Assembly (NCBI RefSeq): GCF_012273655.1
Contig: NZ_JAAWWP010000001.1
Span: 682,001-746,000, forward strand
Source of the DNA: Streptomyces physcomitrii
Lineage (GTDB): Bacteria; Actinomycetota; Actinomycetes; Streptomycetales; Streptomycetaceae
Direction: 5' to 3'
Length of the DNA stretch: 64,000 bases
This document shows, piece after piece, positions 15,624 to 23,176 of this stretch. Both the position numbers and the translations under genes were made by a program. The notes beneath the pieces were generated by a model. The model searched no databases and was not told the origin of the DNA. It saw nothing but the letters and a program-made list of their open reading frames with translations. The stretch's first letter is position 1. Every line of letters begins with the position of its first letter.

Positions 15624-16621
15624 GCCGCCGCCCCCTCGGTGCCCTCGTCGGTGCCTTCGTCGTCGCCGTCGACGGAGTGCAGGCGGCGCCCCTCGGCCCG
15701 CTCGTTCAGCAGCAGGTCACGCAGGACACGGGAGTTCGCGGCAGAGCAGTGCAGTGTGGTGCGGATTGCTTCCGCGTTGATCGCGTCGTCCGTCCAGTCC
15801 GCCGTAGCATCGCGTGCCTCGGTGAGCAGTTCGGCCGGGGTCCGCGGCGCCTTCGTTGCCTTGCCCTTGGTGCTGGCCGGGCGCTTGCGCGGCGGCTTCG
15901 GCGCCTCCGGCTTCGACTTCGGCGTCTCCGTCGGCGGCACAGGCGGAACGTCCTCGCCCGCCGGGGCAAGCTCACCCAGCTTCAGTAGCACGCGTTCCGG
16001 GCGCGGAGTCTTCGACCGCCACCGCCGACCGTGCTCCTCACGCAGCCGGGCACGGGCCAACTGCCGCTCACGCTCTCGCTTCAGCGCCTCGGAGTAGGAC
16101 GTGATCTCCCACAGCGTCATCCGCCGCCACAGACCGAACGTCGACAGCGGGGCCAGCATCCACCGGGAGAACCGCACCTTCTCCATCCGCCGGCCGGTCG
16201 CAGCGCCGATCCGCACGGCGTAGATGTGCGCACCGATCTCGGAGAACACCACCCACAGCAAGGGCATCGTGCCGTGTGCCACCTTGGCCCACAGCGACTC
16301 CCCAGCGGCGACGTTCAGCCCGCACGTGATCAGCGTCAGCGCCCAGGGCACGAACCGCACCCACGCAAGCGCCATGTCCATCCGGATCAACAGCAGGTTG
16401 GCCACGGTGAACACCGGAATGGCCACGTCGATACCGACCGGCAACATCCACGGCTCACCGAACCCCCACCGCGCCGCAGCAGAGGAGACCGCGTCGAACG
16501 AGGCAATCAGGCCCAGGGCCCCGACCCCCGCCGCGGCGAGCGCGCCAAGTCCGGCAAGCCCCATCTCCGGGCGCGTCAGCGGCGGCACCGCCGGACGCTC
16601 GATGCTCTGCGTCGTCGTCAT
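15620..16621 (-). CDS. DUF2637 membrane protein (SpdB-like)
   Basis: 333 residues. The N-terminal half has four to five membrane helices (LAGLGALAAAGVGALGLIASF; WMLPVGIDVAIPVFTVANLLLI; FVPWALTLITCGLNVAAG; TMPLLWVVFSEIGAHIYAV), matching the DUF2637 family of Streptomyces plasmids. A charged helix (ALKRERERQLARARLREEHG), a Pro/Lys-rich linker and a C-terminal domain that may be a small winged helix follow. Likely a spread or channel protein working with TraB. It overlaps both neighbours by 4 nt. Confidence 0.8.
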   Translation of the reverse strand: MTTTQSIERPAVPPLTRPEMGLAGLGALAAAGVGALGLIASFDAVSSAAARWGFGEPWMLPVGIDVAIPVFTVANLLLIRMDMALAWVRFVPWALTLITCGLNVAAGESLWAKVAHGTMPLLWVVFSEIGAHIYAVRIGAATGRRMEKVRFSRWMLAPLSTFGLWRRMTLWEITSYSEALKRERERQLARARLREEHGRRWRSKTPRPERVLLKLGELAPAGEDVPPVPPTETPKSKPEAPKPPRKRPASTKGKATKAPRTPAELLTEARDATADWTDDAINAEAIRTTLHCSAANSRVLRDLLLNERAEGRRLHSVDGDDEGTDEGTEGAAA

Positions 16622-17067
16622 GCCGCACCTCCGGCCACGATCAGGGCCGCGAGGATGAGCAGCGCGCCACCTGCGCAGATGAGGTCAACCGCACGGCGCA
16701 GGCCCTTGAACTTGGCCATCGCGAGGCGGGAAAGACCCGCGATGTCCGCGCTGAGACGGTCCTCACGCAGCTGAGTGGTGATCTCCTCAGCCGTGAGCGT
16801 CGCCCACAACGGGAAGCCGTGCCGACCGCGCAGGTTCGGGCGCACCGACCGCAGCAGCAGACCCGCCGCAGCGACCAACAGCGCCATGCCCGCGCCACCC
16901 ACCACACAGGAAGCGGTGTTCAGCGGCATGTCCTTGGCGACCGTCCAAGCCCCGGCCACCACCGCGCCGACGAACGCCAGCAACAGAGCGGTCTTGTTGT
17001 CGGTCCGCGCGATCTCGGCCTTCACCTCAGCGTGCGCGGTCGTCAGCTTCGTCTCCAGGGCGCTCAT
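16618..17067 (-). CDS. DUF5706/PycTM-like membrane protein
   Basis: 149 residues. An N-terminal amphipathic helix ends in EIARTDNKTALLLAFVGAVVAGAW, the E-x-R-x-D-x-K helix running into the first membrane segment that marks DUF5706 proteins. Two more segments follow (ASCVVGGAGMALLVAAAGLLL; AVDLICAGGALLILAALIVA). The family includes the Pycsar effector PycTM, which disrupts membranes on sensing cyclic pyrimidine nucleotides, but Streptomyces plasmid members are usually annotated as transfer proteins. No Pycsar cyclase is seen nearby, so a transfer or entry-exclusion function is at least as likely. Confidence 0.7.
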   Translation of the reverse strand: MSALETKLTTAHAEVKAEIARTDNKTALLLAFVGAVVAGAWTVAKDMPLNTASCVVGGAGMALLVAAAGLLLRSVRPNLRGRHGFPLWATLTAEEITTQLREDRLSADIAGLSRLAMAKFKGLRRAVDLICAGGALLILAALIVAGGAA

Positions 17068-17363
17068 GCCGCAGCCCCCTTCCGGGAGAGCCGACGGAAC
17101 CCCGCTGGACGCGCCAGGGGGACGACGTTGAACAGCTCCGGTGCGTGCGCCTCGATCACCTCAGCGGCGATGCGGGCCACGTCGTCCGGCAGGTTGCGGT
17201 ACTCGGGGTCGGCCAAGATGTCGCGCGCCGCGTCCATCCGAGCCGCGCGCTCCATCTCGCTCTCACCCTCCACCCCGAGCCACAGCTCAACCGGGGTACC
17301 GAGGGCCAGTTCCGCGAAGTCCTCAGCGGATACGGCCTGTTGACTGCCGATGTACGTACGCAT
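17064..17363 (-). CDS. First gene of the AICE operon, small protein of unknown function
   Basis: 99 residues from ATG 17363, supported by AGGAG 7 bp upstream. Soluble, mixed alpha/beta, with SAEDFAELALGTPVELWLG and a helix ARMDAARDILADPEYRNLPDDVARIAAEVIEAHAPELF, then a short basic end. No motif recognised. It heads the minus-strand operon and is followed by DUF5706 with an ATGA overlap. Its leader carries the second copy of the 33-bp hairpin. Confidence 0.6.
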   Translation of the reverse strand: MRTYIGSQQAVSAEDFAELALGTPVELWLGVEGESEMERAARMDAARDILADPEYRNLPDDVARIAAEVIEAHAPELFNVVPLARPAGFRRLSRKGAAA

Positions 17364-17399
17364 GGACGTTCTCCTGAATCGATGGGACAGGGAGAGGTC

Positions 17400-17432
17400 C
17401 GGCGGCGGGCGACCTTGCTGGGGAGTCCCGCC
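17400..17432 (-). repeat. 33-bp leader repeat with hairpin, copy B (head of operon)
   Basis: Identical over 33 bp to 9805-9837. It lies 37-69 bp upstream of the start at 17363. On the transcript it would fold into a GC stem with a conserved loop ahead of the ribosome-binding site. Confidence 0.6.
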
Positions 17433-17435
17433 ACC

Positions 17436-17491
17436 GAACATGTGCGCGGCGGTACACGTCCTCCGAGATAGAGAACATGTATCACGTGTTC
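17436..17491. promoter_or_regulatory. Divergent control region with GAACATGT repeats
   Basis: GAACATGT occurs at 17436-17443 and 17473-17480, the latter inside the imperfect inverted repeat GAACATGTATCACGTGTTC (17473-17491). This lies between the minus-strand transfer operon and the plus-strand XRE/Nudix genes. It is the best candidate operator for the element's repressor (the tandem-wHTH GntR or the XRE protein). The gap up to the XRE start (17682) holds no other gene. Confidence 0.45.
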
Positions 17492-17681
17492 CTCATCGTG
17501 CAGTGAGAGGTTCGCTGCGTCAAGCCCTTCGACTGTTGACGTTCCGCGAGCCCCTCGCGCTCGATGTACCTACAGAGTGGCTGCGATGACAGCGACGCTC
17601 GACTTCGCACCTGTACGACTCGGGTCGTCCTTGGCTAGCGTGAAGTCGTACCAAGTCGTCCCGAGTGAGCGGAGGTTGGAC

Positions 17682-18449
17682 GTGGCGAACGAGCGACTGC
17701 GTGGCGCCATAGTCGACCTGGGCCTGACCCTTGACGAGGTCGCTGAACGGCTCGGTGTCGCGGCCAAGACGGTCGAACGCTGGATCAATGACCCAGACCG
17801 CAAGCCGTATCGGCGCTTCCAGTACGCGACCGCCTCACTTCTGAAGTGCGAAGTCTCGTACCTCTGGCCGGACGAACGAACGTCGGCCGAAGTGACCGCC
17901 ACTGGCAACGCGGAGTTGGTGAGGCTGTATCCGCACCGGTCCGTCGTGATGCAGACCCTTTGGACGAACCTGTACTCCAAAGCGACCCGGCAGTTTGACC
18001 TACTGGTGTACTCGGGGTTCTGGCTCACCGAGGACGCGATGTTTCACCGCATCGTGAAAGAGAAGTCGGCTGACAGAGTCCCCATCCGCTTCATGTTGGG
18101 AGAGCCAGAGTCGCCGGCCGTGGCCGTACGGGGCGACGACGAAGGGATCGGCGCCGCGATGGCGGGCAAGATTCGCAACGCCCTCATCAACTACGGCCCG
18201 CTCTTTGGCCTCCCCGGTGTCGAGTTCCGCTTGCACGGCACCACTCTCTACAACTCGATCTACCGGGCCGATGACGAGTTGCTGGCGAACGGCCACCTCT
18301 ACGGGGTCGGCGCCTACATGGCTCCCGTGCTCCATCTGCAACGCGTGCCCGGCGGTGAACTCTTCGACGCCTACGCTGAGAGCGTTGAAAAGGTGTGGCA
18401 GTCGGCCCGTCCGATCTCGTCACCCGACGATTGGGAAGGCACACACTGA
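17682..18449 (+). CDS. XRE-family regulator with a PLD-like C-terminal region
   Basis: 255 residues from GTG 17682, chosen for GGAGG 7 bp upstream; the longer open frame begins at 17577. The N-terminus is a helix-turn-helix (LGLTLDEVAERLGVAAKTVERWINDPDR, about 11-40). The C-terminal ~170 residues (VYSGFWLTED; VPIRFMLGEP; LPGVEFRLHGTTLYNSIYRADDELLANGHLYG) resemble a degenerate phospholipase-D/nuclease fold used as a sensor or dimer domain. Its stop overlaps the Nudix start (TGATG), so the two are co-made. Divergent to the transfer operon, it likely regulates it. Confidence 0.75.
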   Translation: MANERLRGAIVDLGLTLDEVAERLGVAAKTVERWINDPDRKPYRRFQYATASLLKCEVSYLWPDERTSAEVTATGNAELVRLYPHRSVVMQTLWTNLYSKATRQFDLLVYSGFWLTEDAMFHRIVKEKSADRVPIRFMLGEPESPAVAVRGDDEGIGAAMAGKIRNALINYGPLFGLPGVEFRLHGTTLYNSIYRADDELLANGHLYGVGAYMAPVLHLQRVPGGELFDAYAESVEKVWQSARPISSPDDWEGTH

Positions 18450-18922
18450 TGAGCCGCATTGACTACTTCCGCGACCCGAACGCGCCTAAGGCAAATTCGG
18501 TGGTCCCCTCGGTGACGGCAGTTGTCCGCGACAATGCGGGGAAACTGTTGCTCATCCACAAGACCGACAATGGTCTTTGGGCTCTGCCCGGTGGTGGCCA
18601 CGATATTGGCGAGCGCATCGCGGACACGGTTGTTCGTGAGGTCCGGGAAGAGACCGGTATCGACGTCGAAGTAGACAACGTCGTCGGGCTCTACACGGAC
18701 CCCGAGCACGTTTTGGCGTACGACGACGGCGAAGTCCGTCAACAGTTCTCTATCTGCTTCCGGGCCCACTCGGTCGGCGGTTCCCTGCGCACAAGTAGTG
18801 AATCGAAAGAGGTCCGCTGGGTTGACCCAGCGGACCTTGACGGGCTGGATATCCACCCTTCGATGATGCTGCGCATCCGGCACGGTCTCGATGACGCGCG
18901 GCGGGAACCCTACATCGGCTGA
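18449..18922 (+). CDS. Nudix hydrolase (Pif-like)
   Basis: 157 residues from ATG 18449, which shares a base with the preceding stop. A complete Nudix box GX5EX7REVREETGI is present (about residues 47-70: GHDIGERIADTVVREVREETGI). The context, an AICE control block beside a GntR-type repressor, matches pSAM2, whose Nudix protein Pif confers immunity against redundant transfer. Pif-like exclusion is therefore the leading idea. The 3' ends of this gene and the opposing HD-domain gene overlap by 13 bp. Confidence 0.85.
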   Translation: MSRIDYFRDPNAPKANSVVPSVTAVVRDNAGKLLLIHKTDNGLWALPGGGHDIGERIADTVVREVREETGIDVEVDNVVGLYTDPEHVLAYDDGEVRQQFSICFRAHSVGGSLRTSSESKEVRWVDPADLDGLDIHPSMMLRIRHGLDDARREPYIG

Positions 18923-19479
18923 CCACCGACCGAAACATCCGCCATCCGCTCCCCGACACGCTTCGATGCTGCGTGGATCTCGGGGGCCGCGCGTTGGATG
19001 AACCGCCCGACGATGGTGTCCGGGCCGTACCTTTGCACGATCTCATCCAGTCGTGCGGCCGGCGTTGTCTGCGTCCCGTCCGGCGTCGTCGTCATGTCGC
19101 AGTAGAGCAAGGCGTCGACCAGGTCGGGGCGCTCTAGCTCGAACTCGCTCTCAAGTTCCCGACGGAGCCCGCGTTCCTCCGCTTCGAGCAAGGCACAGGA
19201 GTGATGCGCCACAAGACGAACAACCCGTTCGTCCGCGCCTTCCTGATCTCTGAGGAACCGCGCGCCGTCCAAGGGGTGGAAGCCCGTAGCAGCAATGGCT
19301 GGCGAGTAGCCGATGTCATGCAGCACGGCAGCGGCCTCCAACAGCTGCGCGTCGTCCCCCAGGATGGGGCTCAGGGAGCGAGCACACTTGGCGACCCCGA
19401 GTGAGTGCGCCCACCGGCGCGGGAGCGGCTCGGAAAGCAGCGATTCAGAGAGCGTGTATGCCCACTCAGTCAGTCCCAT
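18910..19479 (-). CDS. HD-domain phosphohydrolase
   Basis: 189 residues from ATG 19479. HD signature: H25 (RRWAHSLGVA), H54-D55 (AAVLHDIGYSP), H68 (GFHPLDGARFL) and VRLVAHHSC (about 86-94), with a downstream Asp in LLYCDMTTTPDG. Such proteins hydrolyse nucleotides or cyclic nucleotides. Placed between the Nudix gene and the GntR regulator, it may act on a nucleotide signal of the element, possibly one linked to the GGDEF protein; this link is speculative. An upstream start at 19524 would add 15 uncharacteristic residues. Confidence 0.8.
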   Translation of the reverse strand: MGLTEWAYTLSESLLSEPLPRRWAHSLGVAKCARSLSPILGDDAQLLEAAAVLHDIGYSPAIAATGFHPLDGARFLRDQEGADERVVRLVAHHSCALLEAEERGLRRELESEFELERPDLVDALLYCDMTTTPDGTQTTPAARLDEIVQRYGPDTIVGRFIQRAAPEIHAASKRVGERMADVSVGGQPM

Positions 19480-19490
19480 GGCGGCTAAGC

Positions 19491-19937
19491 CTACGACCGG
19501 GCGACGTGAGTCGGGAGTGCACACACGGTTCGTCCCTTGCCGTGCACGGTGGCAAGCACCCCGTTCCCCTCCATCTGGGCAAGAACCCGACGCACGGCAG
19601 TCCGGGACGCTCCGAACCGCTCACACAGCTTCGCTTCGGACGGGTACGCGTCACCGATCGAGAGGGAGTCCTCTTGGATCACGTCCGTCATGCGTTCCGC
19701 GAGCGACCGGCGGTCGCCTCCCCGGACCACGCGCCATCCGATACCGGGAGCGGACTCGACAACCCCATCACCTTCGAGAACCTTGAGCGCGCGACGGATC
19801 GTGTTCCGGGAGACTCGGTGCGTGTCCATCAGCTCTGCTTCCGACGGCAGCGCCTCCCTGTCCCCTTCGGCCTGAATCTCGTTTCGCAGCGTCTCCGCAA
19901 TGACCAGGTAGGTTCCGCGCGGACTGGCCTCCGGCAC
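19491..19937 (-). CDS. Tandem winged-helix GntR-type repressor (KorSA-like)
   Basis: 148 residues from GTG 19937, chosen for AGAGGAG 5 bp upstream; ATG starts at 19961 and 19952 lie before that site. The protein consists of two consecutive GntR winged helices and no effector domain: LPSEAELMDTHRVSRNTIRRALKVLEGDGVV (about 30-60) and YPSEAKLCERFGASRTAVRRVLAQMEGNGVL (about 98-128). pSAM2 KorSA is a GntR-family repressor of pra. TTGACA at 19968-19973 (minus strand) may be its -35. The likely target is the 17.4-17.5 kb region or its own promoter. Confidence 0.82.
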   Translation of the reverse strand: MPEASPRGTYLVIAETLRNEIQAEGDREALPSEAELMDTHRVSRNTIRRALKVLEGDGVVESAPGIGWRVVRGGDRRSLAERMTDVIQEDSLSIGDAYPSEAKLCERFGASRTAVRRVLAQMEGNGVLATVHGKGRTVCALPTHVARS

Positions 19938-20109
19938 TTCGGCTCCTCTCATTCCACTCATGGCCCGCTGTCAAGAGTGCCACTGGGCCATGAAGTGCGT
20001 CTTCGGACAGGAGTGTCCCACGTGTCCGGCTGTCCGGTTAGGGCTCTCACCTGCGTAAATGGACCGGACAGCTCGAAGCGCCGCTGTCCGAGCTGTCTGG
20101 TCACAGCCC

Positions 20110-20136
20110 GGCTGTAACACCCGGGGTGTTACAGCC
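20110..20136. promoter_or_regulatory. Perfect 27-nt palindrome upstream of the GntR-type gene
   Basis: GGCTGTAACACCC-G-GGGTGTTACAGCC: 13-bp arms around one central base. It sits in the 320-bp gap between the GntR start and the NTPase stop. With almost no loop it is a poor terminator and a good operator candidate, though a cruciform or bidirectional terminator is possible. Nothing else gene-like was seen in 19938-20258. G+C drops sharply to the right of about 20230. Confidence 0.55.
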
Positions 20137-20258
20137 GTCGGCGGAGCCGACCTCCCGGTGGGCGTAGGAGCCGGAGGCGACTTCCGATCTAATCTGCCAC
20201 GCCAGAAGGCAAGGAGCCGCAAAGCCTCCGCCGCGTCGACAGCAACACCAGATACGTT

Positions 20259-22661
20259 CTATTCTTCAAAGAGAAGAAGCTGGCCACCAGATCCATTTTT
20301 GCGATCACTCAGGTACATGCGCCATATTTCCGCGCTTTCGAGTCGACCTTCACTCGCGAACGCTTCCCCGACCACCCTCAAATCGGCGATTGGGCATTCA
20401 TCGAGCGCCTCCTTGAAGGCGCCGCCCAACTCATCTTCAATCAGGCTTTCTAGCGCGTCTAGAGATATGATCTGCGACGAATCCGGGAGGCCCGTAACCG
20501 AGCTATGGAAAGCTTTCACAGACTCAATCATTGCGCGTACAAGCCGAAGCAGGTCAACCCCCAGCACTGCACATTGGCAGGCGATACACATCCTGACAGA
20601 CAAGCAGGCTTGCGCAAAATTCAGGAGCCTGTCCGGAGACTCAAGATAGCGCTTCTTAATACGTCCAGCGTCTTTGCCCTGCTTAAAGGAATAGGCTAGC
20701 CCAGGGTGACTCGAAACTGAGGCTACCGAGACGCAGCTCATGAATTGTGGATCATCAAGAGAGATTCGATCTTGCAGCTCATGCCAGATGATGTCCGGCA
20801 CATCGCTCACTTCCGAGAAAAATTTACGTTCTGTGGGATCTTGCTCCCCACCTGCCGACTGCTGCTGGGCATAGTCAACGAGATAGTCGAACACGCGGTA
20901 CCTGTCTTCTTCACCGTACGGCTCAAGACATGAACTAGCTCCTTCAACTTCTTCCGTCGCCCACACGAAAGCCGCATCTACATCCTCGGCTCTAACTCGA
21001 CGGCGAAGACGAGGGTCCACATAATGTCCGTAGGTCGCCCTAAGCCAATCACCTGGAACAGGGGCCAAATATCCGGCACGCCGAAAATCAACTGCTGCGG
21101 ATACCAGAGCGGCGCCTACTTCGTTACCGCCGTGTTTCCCGCTTAGCCAACGCTCCACTGCCGATGGGCCAGCCGCAATGTACTCGGCAAAACCAGCCTC
21201 ACCAGCCCGGTCGAGAGCATCAGCAATTCGGGGATCTTCGCGCAAGAGTGCTGCCCGCATGCGCTCGCTTCTATCAAGATTCCTTTCCACTCGGAGCACG
21301 GTTGCAATAGCCAGCGTCTTTCGGGCGGTCGGGTCAGACCTAGCGGAAGTGTAAAGTGCGGCCTTAGCCTGAGAACGCATCGTAGCCAATACAGCCGCAC
21401 TACGGTGTGCACAAAGAGAACGAACTAGCCCCGCATCCACCCCTCCTTTCCCCATGAACTGTTCCAGATCATCAAGCCAAACAATACTGTTACTGAAATC
21501 ATGCCCCGAGGTCAGGAGATCACGAAGAGCTTGGCCACTACTAGGCACTACGACAGCTTTCCATCCAAGCACTTCCGCATTTCGCCTGAGTCCTTCATAA
21601 CCAGTTCGCGACTTGCCGGCCGCAGAATTACCCTCAATTACAACGAATCCTCCCCGAGAGAGAGCTTCGTCGAGTTCAGTGTCCACACTTCGCGACACAT
21701 AACGGGGCAGATCCTTCCAATCAGTTCGCCGAGTGGGAAGGTGAACTCCCAAATCAGCAATCGGATCGTAAGCGCCTGGGGGGCGAATTTCAATCGTTCC
21801 CGACCCAACTACTAACGGTGCTGCATCAGCTTGCTTCCTAGCATATTCCTCCGAGATCAACTCACGGACCTCATCAGCGGCAATGTAGCGTGCATTAAAT
21901 TTGCGCAGATCTTCGGCTTGTACGCACGCCTTCACCGTGGCACCAAGGTGGCGCGGCGTCGCAGTTCTTGATTCTGGAAGTTCAATACCTGCCCTAGCCA
22001 CTCTGGCCAAGACTGCCAGGTAGCACGCTTCGGCGTACCAAGGCTTTCGCCCGGACCCGACAAGGTATGCCTCCATCTTCCTCACGCCTACATCGGTGAT
22101 CTCGTTACGTCGAGGCAATGGATGCTGCGGGATGTGCAGATCGGCGATAAAGTCTTGAGCATCGACCTTATCAATCTTGAGAGACTTACTCAGCCGGGTA
22201 GAAGCCTGCTCTTTGGCAGTTTCACTTCCTCGGCACGCTTCCCAGAGAATCTTTGAAGGGCCACTGAGTCCTGCATTGCTTACGAAAGCGACCGATGCCC
22301 GCCGATCAGCATGCTCCCAAGCCGAATATAGATCGGCTAGCACCGAGTCCTTGGCCAGTGAACTCCAAGTCCATCCTGCATCAGAGGCATGGTGAGGCTC
22401 TCTATGCTTGATAGAGATCAGTTCAGGCTTGTCGTGCTTAGGTATTAGCACGACGTCCGTTGAATGCTCAACGAGGACACCCTCCAGGTCGCCCCGCAGG
22501 TGATCCAGGATGAGACTAACGATGCATTCATCCTGGTACTCAAAGCGGGCCCGGGTTGCAGGGGCTGAATTCCTCTTGTCTTCAGGTAACGCCGAGGTGA
22601 GCCTGGTGTAAGTCGTGCCCAGGGAAGCCCCGGCTGCCTCTTCGCTTCTCCCGCTTACCAT
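20259..22661 (-). CDS. Nuclease-like/STAND-like NTPase, candidate anti-phage protein
   Basis: About 800 residues from ATG 22661; an open extension to 22775 would run through the attR arm repeat, so the shorter form is preferred although its ribosome-binding site is weak. The N-terminus (RFEYQDECIVSLIL, 39-52; HSTDVVLI, 66-73; ELISIKHRE, 80-88) resembles the Cap4/DUF4297 restriction-nuclease fold, with Asp69 and Lys85 where the PD-(D/E)xK residues belong but Ser in place of the middle acid or Gln. A P-loop NTPase follows: Walker A GNSAAGKS (344-351), Walker B SIVWLDDLE (392-400). The C-terminal ~300 residues are helical. This nuclease-NTPase-sensor layout is that of Avs/STAND defence proteins. 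G+C is well below that of the conjugation genes. Function is inferred. Confidence 0.65.
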   Translation of the reverse strand: MVSGRSEEAAGASLGTTYTRLTSALPEDKRNSAPATRARFEYQDECIVSLILDHLRGDLEGVLVEHSTDVVLIPKHDKPELISIKHREPHHASDAGWTWSSLAKDSVLADLYSAWEHADRRASVAFVSNAGLSGPSKILWEACRGSETAKEQASTRLSKSLKIDKVDAQDFIADLHIPQHPLPRRNEITDVGVRKMEAYLVGSGRKPWYAEACYLAVLARVARAGIELPESRTATPRHLGATVKACVQAEDLRKFNARYIAADEVRELISEEYARKQADAAPLVVGSGTIEIRPPGAYDPIADLGVHLPTRRTDWKDLPRYVSRSVDTELDEALSRGGFVVIEGNSAAGKSRTGYEGLRRNAEVLGWKAVVVPSSGQALRDLLTSGHDFSNSIVWLDDLEQFMGKGGVDAGLVRSLCAHRSAAVLATMRSQAKAALYTSARSDPTARKTLAIATVLRVERNLDRSERMRAALLREDPRIADALDRAGEAGFAEYIAAGPSAVERWLSGKHGGNEVGAALVSAAVDFRRAGYLAPVPGDWLRATYGHYVDPRLRRRVRAEDVDAAFVWATEEVEGASSCLEPYGEEDRYRVFDYLVDYAQQQSAGGEQDPTERKFFSEVSDVPDIIWHELQDRISLDDPQFMSCVSVASVSSHPGLAYSFKQGKDAGRIKKRYLESPDRLLNFAQACLSVRMCIACQCAVLGVDLLRLVRAMIESVKAFHSSVTGLPDSSQIISLDALESLIEDELGGAFKEALDECPIADLRVVGEAFASEGRLESAEIWRMYLSDRKNGSGGQLLLFEE

Positions 22662-22756
22662 ATGGACGATGGTAGGCGAACTGCCCCTCGCTGGCATGCA
22701 ACATGCAAACGGCCACGCACCCGTCGGCTCCGCAACGTGTCGCCAATCGCTGGCTG

Positions 22757-22776
22757 CGCGACACACCTCCGACACA
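22757..22776 (+). repeat. Candidate integrase arm-type site, right end of AICE
   Basis: CGCGACACACCTCCGACACA, 19/20 identical to 4311-4330 and in the same orientation, 75 bp inside the attR core. Confidence 0.5.
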
Positions 22777-22851
22777 ACAAGTCCTACGGCGGCGCTCTGG
22801 TCGCGCTCCCCCGCTGGTCAGAGGCTCTATCAGGCTTGAACGGCACAATCT

Positions 22852-22894
22852 CTCCGGAGCCGTGTGCGCAGGTTCGAATCCTGCCGGGGGCACT
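22852..22894. repeat. Central att core: attR of the AICE and attL of the relic element
   Basis: 43 bp identical to 4161-4203. Only the tRNA 3' part is present (anticodon loop, T arm, acceptor), preceded by unrelated sequence, so it cannot make a tRNA. Confidence 0.92.
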
Positions 22895-22945
22895 TCGCAG
22901 GAACAGCGTGATCAACCCGCTGAACTGCTGAAGTGCCAGACATCA

Positions 22946-22978
22946 AGAGTCGGATCCAGTCTCGCTGGGTCCGACTCT
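22946..22978 (+). terminator. attL-side hairpin of the relic element
   Basis: AGAGTCGGATCCAG / CTGGGTCCGACTCT around loop TCTCG, then TTTGTCGTTG. Homologous in position and loop to 4257-4289, with compensating stem changes. Confidence 0.6.
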
Positions 22979-23000
22979 TTGTCGTTGCTGCGCACCGATC

Positions 23001-23023
23001 GCGATAGACCTGCGATAGAGATC
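23001..23023 (+). repeat. Candidate arm-type sites, left end of relic element
   Basis: Two tandem copies, GCGATAGACCT then GCGATAGAGATC. The second motif recurs at 26084-26095 next to the right core. The sequence differs from the arm repeats of the intact AICE. Confidence 0.5.
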
Positions 23024-23176
23024 GGGACGGCCGCTGGCAACCCGGTTCGCTGCTCGGCCGACCGAGGACGTCTGAAGCAAGCGAGACACGAAAGCATCCC
23101 CTTGCACAAGTCCGTTGCCAACGGTGAATCGCACGCCATACCATTCTTTTCCTGGCAACCTGGGCGGGGGCGGAGT

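Larger units (their letters stand above)
4161..22894. mobile_element. Integrated actinomycete integrative and conjugative element (AICE), apparently intact
   Basis: An 18.7-kb element bounded by 43-bp perfect direct repeats (4161-4203 and 22852-22894), the first inside tRNA-Arg. It carries every expected AICE module: integrase and excisionase, prim-pol/RepA replication, TraB translocase with Spd-like membrane proteins, and a regulatory block with a Nudix gene and a tandem-wHTH GntR gene as in pSAM2. Low-G+C cargo lies just inside both ends (4422-6013 and 20259-22661). All key catalytic motifs I checked are intact, so it may still excise. Functionality is inferred, not shown. Confidence 0.9.

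Noticed and set aside
22852..22894. Additional tRNA-Arg genes at 22852 and 26166
   Set aside because: Only the 3' half of the tRNA is present; the upstream sequence lacks the acceptor 5' strand and D arm, so these are att cores.
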